This document shows positions 8,962-15,898 of a stretch of 64,000 nucleotides of DNA, piece after piece. The position numbers and the translations under genes are program-made. How positions within the stretch are numbered: position 1 is the stretch's first letter; the number at the start of each line of letters is the position of its first letter. The DNA is taken from NCBI GenBank assembly GCA_027618835.1, contig JAQCHZ010000001.1, positions 62,001 through 126,000 of the forward strand, read 5' to 3'. Source of the stretch: Chloroflexota bacterium. GTDB lineage: Bacteria; Chloroflexota; Dehalococcoidia; Lucifugimonadales; Lucifugimonadaceae. The notes beneath the pieces were generated by a model. That model was not told the origin of the DNA. It saw only the letters and a list, made by a program, of their open reading frames with translations, and did not search any database.

Positions 8962-10401
8962 TTCAATCGGTCGTCGCAACACCTTAGAGATGGAGGTGTT
9001 TCGCTATGGGTATCAGAAAGCGTCAGCAAGACATACGAGTTGTGCGTGGCCATATGCGGTCACCCGGTCGGCCGTCGACCGCGCGACGCGGGGATCGGGT
9101 CCGGTTCTGGCAAGGGATCGCTCGCGGGCTCTCAAGCGAGGATGCAGCGGTCGAGACTGGCGTGTCACCGGCGGTCGGGGCGAGGTGGTTCCGGCAAGCT
9201 GGTGGGATGTCACCCATTAAGTTCGTCCCTGTGTCAGGCCGATATCTGTCGTTCTATGAACGAGAGGAGATAGCGATCCTTCATGCCCAATATCTCGGCG
9301 TTCGTGAGATCGCTCGCCGTGTCGATCGTTCACCATCTACGATCTCGCGGGAGCTTCGCCGTAACGCGTCAACCCGCAGCCGTACCGTGATGTATCGAGC
9401 GACGACAGCGCAGTGGCATGCGGAGAGGCGCGCCAGCCGTCCGAAGGTCTCTAAGCTCGCAGCCAACGATAGGCTGTGCGAGTACGTTCAAGCCCGTCTC
9501 GCCGGCGCCATCACCAGACCCGATGGTGTCCCCGTTGCAGGTCCGGATGTGCGCTTCAAAGGCCGACGACACGGCCGGCGACAGGATCGGCGCTGGGCGA
9601 AATCCTGGAGCCCAGAGCAGATATCGAACCGCCTCCCAATTGATTTCCCGGATGATGAGTCCATGCGCATCTCCCATGAGGCCGTCTATCAGGCTCTCTA
9701 CGTACAAGGTCGAGGTGCGCTCAAGCGTGAGCTCGTCGCCTGCCTGCGAACCGGCCGGGCGCTACGTGTCCCTCGGGCCCGAACGCGTGGACGCTGCAAG
9801 AAGTTCGTCACGCCTGAGATCATGATTAGCGAACGTCCGGCCGAAGCCAATGGTCGTGCTGTTCCCGGTCACTGGGAGGGAGACCTTATCATCGGGCTCG
9901 AGAGTTCAGCGATCGGCACGATCGTCGAACGAACCACCCGGTTCACGCTGCTGTTGCATCTGCCCCGCATGAAAAGTCATGGTCGCAAGCCGAGAGTCAA
10001 GAACGGTCCGGCGCTCGGCGGGCACGGGGCCGTCGCAGTTCGGGAGGCGATCACGGAGGCGATCAGTGATCTCCCCGGCCATCTCCGCAAATCTCTCAGC
10101 TGGGATCGGGGCGCCGAGATGGCTCAGCACGCCCAACTCCGAGTCGAATCAGGGCTCGACATCTTCTTCTGCGATCCTCACAGTCCGTGGCAGCGCGGTA
10201 CAAACGAGAACACCAACGGATTGCTCCGCCAATACTTCCCTAAGGGCACCGACCTCGCACGGCATTCCCGTTCCGATCTCGATGCTGTTGCTATCGCTCT
10301 CAACTCGCGACCTCGAAAGACCCTCGCCTGGAAGACTCCTGCCGAAGCCCTGACCCACCTGTTAGGATCACCGTGATAAAGCCAGTGTTGCAACGACCCA
10401 T
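8962..10401 (+). mobile_element. IS30-family insertion sequence
   Basis: A single 1440-bp element with one transposase gene. The imperfect terminal inverted repeats share GGTCGT-y-GCAACAC: left copy at 8969-8982, right copy on the opposite strand ending at 10398. The direct repeat TGAA flanks it (8958-8961 and 10402-10405), matching the 2-4 bp duplications of this family. Removing the element and one TGAA restores the reading frame of the host amidohydrolase. The exact ends are uncertain by a few bases because the outer TTCAAT is also partly mirrored. It is visibly richer in G+C than its surroundings, which suggests recent arrival from another lineage. Confidence 0.88.
9006..10376 (+). CDS. 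IS30-family transposase
   Basis: A 456-residue DDE transposase that cuts and joins the ends of the surrounding element. The N-terminal part holds helix-turn-helix segments (RFWQGIARGLSSEDAAVETG; then YLGVREIARRVDRSPSTISRELRR, the IS30-type HTH). The catalytic triad is visible as D293 in GHWEGDLIIG, D367 in LSWDRGAEM and E401 in GTNENTNGLL. The final spacing of 33 residues and the RQYFPKGTDL block are typical of IS30. The ATG at 9006 has GGAGG about nine bases upstream. The gene looks intact, so the element may still be active. Confidence 0.97.
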   Translation: MGIRKRQQDIRVVRGHMRSPGRPSTARRGDRVRFWQGIARGLSSEDAAVETGVSPAVGARWFRQAGGMSPIKFVPVSGRYLSFYEREEIAILHAQYLGVREIARRVDRSPSTISRELRRNASTRSRTVMYRATTAQWHAERRASRPKVSKLAANDRLCEYVQARLAGAITRPDGVPVAGPDVRFKGRRHGRRQDRRWAKSWSPEQISNRLPIDFPDDESMRISHEAVYQALYVQGRGALKRELVACLRTGRALRVPRARTRGRCKKFVTPEIMISERPAEANGRAVPGHWEGDLIIGLESSAIGTIVERTTRFTLLLHLPRMKSHGRKPRVKNGPALGGHGAVAVREAITEAISDLPGHLRKSLSWDRGAEMAQHAQLRVESGLDIFFCDPHSPWQRGTNENTNGLLRQYFPKGTDLARHSRSDLDAVAIALNSRPRKTLAWKTPAEALTHLLGSP

Positions 10402-11344
10402 TGAACCTGAGTTGCACTCCTCGATCAGACGGTGCACCCAGTCGAACATATCCACATACGGAAATTCTTGGTTTGAAGCACGTGGAAACTCAGAAAGCTT
10501 CACGTTGATCTGTGGGTATCGGGCCATAGCAATCAACTGTTCAAACTCTGGTACTTCCGAGCCATCTACCGACGGAACACAATGTCCGAAATGGTCGACA
10601 ATCACTTCGGTCTCCGGGTACACAGCGGCGAGCGTTTCGATCTCGTGGTAGTTATGCGGACTCACAAGGAAACCAACTGGAATCCCTAATTCGCCAGCGC
10701 GCTTGTACAGCGCCCTACCAACATCGCCGTTCATTAGCTCGCCCTCGCGTCACAGTCCAGGGTTGAACCGCACCCCGCGATATCCTCGGCCAACGAGTTC
10801 TTCGAGCATCCCAACGGGATCAGAGGCTTGTGGATCGACAAGGCACATGCCGACAAATCGATCAGGCCACTGTTCCAACGTGTCATCAACGTACGAATGA
10901 TCAAAGCCGTGCACAATCGGTTGCACGATAAGCGAGCCTGCTACGTCTGCCTCATCCATCAGATCGAGTAAAAACTCGGCATCACCACGTGCCGTCGGCG
11001 GCTGCTGACCAGCCCGGTACGGATAGCTTTCAGGATCGTGTGACCAAACATGCAAATGTGAATCGATTTTCTTCATTAAGTCTTCCCGAATGTCGCTGCC
11101 GCAGAGTTGGACCACGCCAACAACGCCGACCCCTTTACCGATTCGCGAAGCTTACGTGAATCCCGTCAACACAGTAAGAAGTCTGGTCCATAATCATCCA
11201 TCGCTTAAAGAAACACTCCCGCAACCCCTTGATTCGGCGCTCCTCGGTGGTACATTCCGTGCCATCCCGATATACAAGCTCGTCGACATAGTTGGCTTTT
11301 CAATTTTGAATCCAGCCCGTCGTCCAGCAAAGAAATGAGTCACC

Positions 11345-12184
11345 ATGATCAAACTTAGTCTTCAATCTCTCTCTTACCGCGACACGTTCAATGCAGGGAT
11401 TATCGACCTTCTCGGGATCATCGATAAAGCAGCCGAGTACCAAATGGACGGTGTCGATCTGCACTTCACCCATTTCGCTTCGACCGATGACGACTACCTC
11501 GAACAGGTAAAGCAGGCATGCCTCAAACGTGGACTCCACATGTGCTACATCGGAGTTTCGAACAACTTCGGTAAGACGGGTGAAGAGCTTCGTGAACAGA
11601 TCGATCTAATGAAAAAGTGGATCGATGTTGCCGCAAAAATGGGCATTCCAATGATTCGAGCGTTCGGCTCATGGCTCCCTGAAGGTGAAACTGAAGAACA
11701 GGCATGGCCCCGTCTTGTGGCTTCGACCAAAGAGGTCGCCGAGTACGGTCAATCAAAGGGCGTCGTAGTCGGTCTTCACAACCACAATCACGGTTGTATT
11801 CCAGCTACTGGCGATCAGGTGATTCGACTCATGGATGATGTCGATAACCCTTACTACTCGCACATTCTCGACACAGGCCAGTACCGTGGATCGCCCGGCG
11901 CATCGTTCGGTGAACGAGGACAGGAAGACCCGCAGTGGAACTTCTATGGCTCGATAGAAACATCGGCACCCCGCGCTGTTCACGTGCGAGCAAAAATCTA
12001 CCGAATCGCCAGCGGTAAAGAAGCATGGCTCGACTATGAACGAATCATGCCAATCATCAAGAACGTCGGCTACAACGGCTGGATGTCGATCGTATTCGAA
12101 GGTCAGGACGAACTAGACGAGCCCGCCGCAGTCCCACTAGCAAACACCTACCTACGCTCAATGCTCGCCAAGCACGAGATGTAG
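11345..12184 (+). CDS. Sugar phosphate isomerase/epimerase-like TIM-barrel protein
   Basis: A 279-residue AP-endonuclease-2/xylose-isomerase-like barrel. Likely metal ligands are in GLHNHNHG near residue 143, ILDTGQYRG near residue 176 and MSIVFEGQDE near residue 252. Members isomerise or epimerise sugars or act as dehydratases on inositol-like substrates; the true substrate is unknown. The start MIKLSLQSLSYRDTF is normal. It is followed after 28 bp by a paralogue and then by a RidA-like gene, so the three probably form one transcription unit. The two paralogues share the unusual double-His motif LHNHNHG. Confidence 0.85.
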   Translation: MIKLSLQSLSYRDTFNAGIIDLLGIIDKAAEYQMDGVDLHFTHFASTDDDYLEQVKQACLKRGLHMCYIGVSNNFGKTGEELREQIDLMKKWIDVAAKMGIPMIRAFGSWLPEGETEEQAWPRLVASTKEVAEYGQSKGVVVGLHNHNHGCIPATGDQVIRLMDDVDNPYYSHILDTGQYRGSPGASFGERGQEDPQWNFYGSIETSAPRAVHVRAKIYRIASGKEAWLDYERIMPIIKNVGYNGWMSIVFEGQDELDEPAAVPLANTYLRSMLAKHEM

Positions 12185-12212
12185 GCTTGCCAGTTTCAGA
12201 TAGCGCACTCTC

Positions 12213-13043
12213 ATGAACCCGATCTACCTACAAGCTCTTTCGTTTCACGACATATATGGTAATTCCGACGACTGCATTCACGCTGCTGCCGACATGGCCG
12301 CCGAGCTAGGAATAGCGGGAGTTGATATTGAAGATCGACTCTTAACCTCGTACGAACCAACGTACCTTCAAGAGCTGGCGCATTCGGTTGAAAGTCGGGG
12401 TGTAACGTTCGGCTATGCCGGTGTGATCGTTCCGTTCAAAGAACCCGCCTCGTCGATCACAGATGAACTCGACCGTGCGAGAGCGCTGATCGATGCAGTA
12501 CCGCATCTGGGTATAAGCGCTATTCGGCTTCCGGGAAATGGCGTAGTGAACGACCAAACGCTTGAATTCACGTTCGGAGAAGTTCGCAAGAAATTCCAGA
12601 CGATCTGCGACTACGCTGCCGAAGCAAACATCAAAGTATTTCTACACAACCACAATCACGGTTCAACGCCTTCGACTGGTGTTCAGGTACTCAAAATGCT
12701 TGATGAGATCGATAGTCCGGCGCTTGCGTACGTTCTAGATACCGGGCAATTTCAAGGTTCACCAGGTTCGTCAGGGCCTGGCAGTCCAACGAACGTGGCT
12801 GAAGAGCAGCTATATGAGTCGATTGAGATGTGCGCGCCGAGAGCCGATATCGTGAGGACAAAGTTCTATTTCGCAAATGCTGGTGACGAGCAATGGCTTG
12901 ATTACCCACGTATAGTTCGCATCGTGAAAAATGCACAGTTCGATGGTCCGATTTCGATCGTCTATGAGCCCCGCGGCAATGTTCTCTCGAAAGATGCTCT
13001 TCCGGCGGCCGTCAAATACCTGACCACTCTGTTAAATCAATAA
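12213..13043 (+). CDS. Sugar phosphate isomerase/epimerase-like TIM-barrel protein (paralogue)
   Basis: A 276-residue paralogue of the preceding gene, alignable along its full length. The matching motifs are FLHNHNHGS, YVLDTGQFQGSPGS and ISIVYEPRGN. The tandem arrangement points to local duplication followed by divergence, so the two enzymes may act on different substrates or form a hetero-oligomer. The start codon is the ATG at 12213, 28 bp after the upstream stop. Nothing in the sequence fixes the substrate. Confidence 0.85.
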   Translation: MNPIYLQALSFHDIYGNSDDCIHAAADMAAELGIAGVDIEDRLLTSYEPTYLQELAHSVESRGVTFGYAGVIVPFKEPASSITDELDRARALIDAVPHLGISAIRLPGNGVVNDQTLEFTFGEVRKKFQTICDYAAEANIKVFLHNHNHGSTPSTGVQVLKMLDEIDSPALAYVLDTGQFQGSPGSSGPGSPTNVAEEQLYESIEMCAPRADIVRTKFYFANAGDEQWLDYPRIVRIVKNAQFDGPISIVYEPRGNVLSKDALPAAVKYLTTLLNQ

Positions 13044-13091
13044 ACACAAACCGACTCGGCCACGTAATGTCGATTCAAAAAGGAATCATGC

Positions 13092-13748
13092 ATGGGAACG
13101 TTCTACGACAACTCGATAGTCCCTGATCATCTGAGACGCGACTTCGATGTTTACGATCGAATCAATGAACTCAAAATGGACATGGGCTCGTTCGAAACCG
13201 ATGTAAAAAGCCTCAAAGGTTCTGGAATCAGTGGAATCGTTTTCCACGAATCTGGTCTCGTCTACCTCTCAGGTCACGGATATGGACCTGGTCAGATGTA
13301 CGACGATCCTGATCGCATCAAAGAGGGTCAGGCTGCAGCGCAGTGGATCGCCAGTTCGATGATCAAGCGACTCCACTGGGGTTTGACGTGCGGCGGTGAA
13401 GGTGGCGACTTGAACGACGTGATCTACACCGTGAAAGCACTGGGAATGGTCGTGTCGACAGATGTTGCGTTCAATGGCGGTCCAGCAGTCATGAACGGCT
13501 TCTCGGAACGCTGGCAATCAGTGTTCGGCGGTGGCAAGGGTGAGTTTGCTGAAGACGGCGAAGATCAAAACTACGGCGGTGTCCACGCTCGTAGTGCAAT
13601 CGGTGGTTTCACAGGCCGATTCGCCATCGAACCAGAAATTATCGTCGCAATTCCACCTGAGCTTTCGAAGGCGATCATCCAGAACCGGGGTTGGATCTTC
13701 CCGCTACCGCCAAGGATGCTTGAAAAGGTCGCTGCAGATAGAAGCTAG
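13092..13748 (+). CDS. RidA (YjgF/UK114)-like protein with N-terminal extension
   Basis: A 218-residue protein containing a RidA-type fold. GIVFHESGLVYLSGHGYG resembles the family's first strands; LNDVIYTVKALGMV and FNGGPAVMNGFSERWQSVFG its central helix region; ARSAIGGFTGR and FAIEPEIIVAIPPE its end. Canonical RidA proteins are about 130 residues, so roughly 45 N-terminal and 40 internal or terminal residues are extra. RidA enzymes hydrolyse reactive enamine/imine intermediates. I do not see the classic Arg of active RidA clearly placed, so the activity is uncertain. AGGA lies 9 bp before the ATG. It ends at a strong terminator. Confidence 0.65.
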   Translation: MGTFYDNSIVPDHLRRDFDVYDRINELKMDMGSFETDVKSLKGSGISGIVFHESGLVYLSGHGYGPGQMYDDPDRIKEGQAAAQWIASSMIKRLHWGLTCGGEGGDLNDVIYTVKALGMVVSTDVAFNGGPAVMNGFSERWQSVFGGGKGEFAEDGEDQNYGGVHARSAIGGFTGRFAIEPEIIVAIPPELSKAIIQNRGWIFPLPPRMLEKVAADRS

Positions 13749-13784
13749 GTTCTAAGCGGCAAATTTGCTCTAAGTGCATAAATC

Positions 13785-13824
13785 AAAAAGCCTTCGGAAA
13801 CAGATTCGTTTCCGAAGGCTTTTT
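13785..13824. terminator. Bidirectional intrinsic terminator
   Basis: A perfect 17-bp stem (AAAAAGCCTTCGGAAAC and its complement) around the six-base loop AGATTC. The outer A:T pairs give a T-run in both directions. It lies between the convergent RidA-like gene and the receiver-like gene and can stop transcription from either side. Confidence 0.95.
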
Positions 13825-13863
13825 AGTTTCATATTTCGTGCGGCTACAAACGAGGAAGCTGAT

Positions 13864-14508
13864 CTAAGCAGCACTTTTCATCAGCGACCGGCGATCTTCG
13901 ATGCTTCTGGGGCGATCTCCCAGTTCCGACCATTGGCGCTGAACTCCAGGCTCGGTCCAAGTCAGGCCTCGAACAGCCGATTTCACTGTGGCTCGAATGT
14001 GGGCGGGGTTAGCCAACGAAGCACGAGTGATGATCGACCACTTCTCTGATCCGTACACCCACAGCACCTTGAAGGCACGAGGATTTAGCGATGGCGTATA
14101 AATCATAATTCCCGTGGCAGGCGAGTTCACTGCGACCGCTCTAGCGACGTTCAAGCCCTGAAGTTCGCCATCGAAGTTGAGTTCGATAATTGCGAGATCG
14201 GCTTTTGACATTGCCGTCATTGCGACCATTGGTTGCATGTTCTCAACCGTTCCAGCGATCATTACACTTTCCATAGGGTCGAGGCATTGATGCAGTTCGT
14301 GATTGAACTCGAACCCGCCATATACAGAAATCTTGCCCGGAACTTCTAATCCGGGATGTTCGGCCACTCGCCGAGCGATTGGTTGCATGAGCACACGTGC
14401 CGGAGCACGACGTATCGCTCGTGAGCGACGGTTCTTGCTGCAGGTGTACGCCTCACGTCGCTTGCCACTATTTTGTCCGCTATTTGGGAATCGAAGGACC
14501 TTTGACAT
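13864..14508 (-). CDS. Receiver-like protein without an output domain, possibly degenerate response regulator
   Basis: A 214-residue protein with a basic, low-complexity N-terminus (about residues 1-60), then a stretch resembling a CheY-type receiver. VMIAGTVENMQ corresponds to a first strand, KADLAIIELNFDGELQG to the phospho-acceptor strand (with Glu or Asn where Asp is expected), and ATGIMIYTPSLNPRAF to the fourth. No DNA-binding domain is seen; the end is polar. If it is a receiver, the acceptor looks altered, so it may work as an unphosphorylated adaptor. The assignment is by pattern only and could be wrong. No kinase gene is adjacent. Confidence 0.45.
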   Translation of the reverse strand: MSKVLRFPNSGQNSGKRREAYTCSKNRRSRAIRRAPARVLMQPIARRVAEHPGLEVPGKISVYGGFEFNHELHQCLDPMESVMIAGTVENMQPMVAMTAMSKADLAIIELNFDGELQGLNVARAVAVNSPATGIMIYTPSLNPRAFKVLWVYGSEKWSIITRASLANPAHIRATVKSAVRGLTWTEPGVQRQWSELGDRPRSIEDRRSLMKSAA

Positions 14509-14851
14509 TTCCCCTCCAAAGATTCGATTTACACATAGAAGTCTGCCGGTTGTTAGCCATCGACGAATCGTGGTTCGCCGCGAAACCAGTTAGCAAAAGT
14601 GATAACCGATACTTGCACGTTTCTCGTACTCATTTGCGCAAGTTGTTCGTAAATATACCGAGATCTATCGGTATTCTCGAAGTGCGGCAATACTGACTCC
14701 ACTGACCGACACGTCACCGTGACTGAATATCCGTTCTATTCGACCTAAACACCGTCATGATCTAGTGGTAACACGTGGGCGCATATCGTCTTAACTTCAC
14801 TAGAATGACGGTATCAACGTTCGCAGTGGTCGAGTTGAAAGTGGGATCCGA
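14509..14851. other. Divergent intergenic region
   Basis: About 340 bp between divergent genes. I see no convincing gene, RNA fold or strong inverted repeat here; it presumably carries both promoters. Confidence 0.5.
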
Positions 14852-15796
14852 ATGAGAATCCTAGTATCGGGCAGTTCTGGAATGGTCGGCAGTGCGCTTA
14901 TCACTGCCCTCGCTTACGACGGCCACCAAATAATTAAGTTAGTTCGGCGCGCTGCAAATCCAGACGCAAAAATTCCCGAATTCAAATGGGACCCCGAACA
15001 CAGCGCCTTCGACTCGAGACTGCTCGGCAACATCGATGCTGCGATTCATCTTGGCGGAGTATCCATAGCCGGGGCACGCTGGAACGCCGAGCGAAAATTA
15101 CTAATCCGCGAAAGCCGAGTTCGGTCCACTCGGCTTCTATCTCAGGCACTAGCGAACCTCGAATCTCCTCCAAAAGTATTTATCGTCGCGTCGGCGGTCG
15201 GTTTCTATGGAGATCGCGGAGAAGAACCTCTGTCCGAAGATTCACCACGTGGCGAAGGGTTTCTCGCCGATACCGCCGTTCGCTGGGAAGCCTCAGCAGA
15301 TAGCGCACGCGAAGCTGGAATACGAGTTACACACGCTCGATTCGGATTAATTATGTCTCGACAAGGCGGACTCTTAGCCAGAGTCCGCTTGCCATTCCTT
15401 ACCGCTCTTGGCGGCAAGCTCGGTAACGGACGTCAGTGGTGGCCGTGGATCTCGTTACCCGACGTAGTGAGCGGTCTCAGCTATCTAATTGGAAATGAAG
15501 ATATTTCAGGACCGGTGAACTTCACTTCTCCAACTCCAGTTCGAAACGAAGAGTTCACGAAACTAATGTCGAAAACTCTTTCTCGACCCGCGTGGCTCCA
15601 TGTTCCTGCAGCCATTATTCGATTAGTTTTTGGCGAGATGGGAGAAGAAACGATGCTATCGAGCCAGCGCGCATATCCTGAAAAATTACGTGCCGCAGGA
15701 TTTGAATGGCAATTCGAATCCCTCGAAGATGTCTTACATTATGAACTCATAGCTTCCCGCGTCGATCGTTGGGGCGATACCTCGCGGAATCAATGA
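14852..15796 (+). CDS. TIGR01777/YfcH-type NAD(P)-dependent epimerase
   Basis: A 314-residue extended-SDR protein. The nucleotide motif GSSGMVGSAL is at residues 7-16. Hallmarks of the YfcH/SDR39U1 branch follow: LGGVSIAGARWN near residue 68, SAVGFYGDRGEEPLSE near residue 112 and the C-terminal DUF1731-like segment (VPAAIIRLVFGEM). Its activity is not established; plant and human relatives are linked to plastid division or are uncharacterised. The ATG at 14852 is preceded by GGGATCCGA. It ends with TGA just before a bidirectional terminator, and is a single-gene unit convergent with aconitase. Confidence 0.9.
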   Translation: MRILVSGSSGMVGSALITALAYDGHQIIKLVRRAANPDAKIPEFKWDPEHSAFDSRLLGNIDAAIHLGGVSIAGARWNAERKLLIRESRVRSTRLLSQALANLESPPKVFIVASAVGFYGDRGEEPLSEDSPRGEGFLADTAVRWEASADSAREAGIRVTHARFGLIMSRQGGLLARVRLPFLTALGGKLGNGRQWWPWISLPDVVSGLSYLIGNEDISGPVNFTSPTPVRNEEFTKLMSKTLSRPAWLHVPAAIIRLVFGEMGEETMLSSQRAYPEKLRAAGFEWQFESLEDVLHYELIASRVDRWGDTSRNQ

Positions 15797-15830
15797 AAAC
15801 ATCATCCTGAAACGAATCCGAATTTAAATA

Positions 15831-15862
15831 AAAACCGGGAAGCAATTGCGCTTCCCGGTTTT
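15831..15862. terminator. Bidirectional intrinsic terminator
   Basis: A perfect 13-bp stem (AAAACCGGGAAGC and complement) with the loop AATTGC and T-runs on both strands. It separates the convergent YfcH-type gene and aconitase. Confidence 0.93.
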
Positions 15863-15898
15863 CATATTCGTTATTAACTAACCGACTATCGACCAGTT

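Larger units (their letters stand above)
8784..11076 (-). pseudogene. Amidohydrolase (TIM-barrel metal-dependent hydrolase), broken by a nonsense codon and an IS30 insertion
   Basis: The N-terminal part starts at the ATG at 11076 with the metal motif KKIDSHLHVWSHD and continues through SLIVQPIVHGFDHSY to VRFNPGL. An in-frame TGA (10752-10750) follows. After it the same frame runs on (MNGDVGRALYKRAGELG, VIVDHFGHCVPS) up to WVHRLIEECNSGS, where the IS begins. The C-terminal part (SSDRLMWGTDFPFIVEQTGY to the stop at 8784) lies beyond the IS. Deleting 8962-10405 joins the two halves in frame, giving ...NSGSPSSDRLMWGTDFPF. The TGA sits where Trp would be natural (TGG to TGA). This is an amidohydrolase-2-type enzyme of unknown substrate, now twice inactivated. 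Confidence 0.9.

Noticed and set aside
8943..10431. 11-bp direct repeat TCGATCAGACG (8943-8953 and 10421-10431) as the IS target duplication.
   Set aside because: The two copies are in different reading frames of the amidohydrolase, so removing one would break the gene. TGAA at the true ends restores it.
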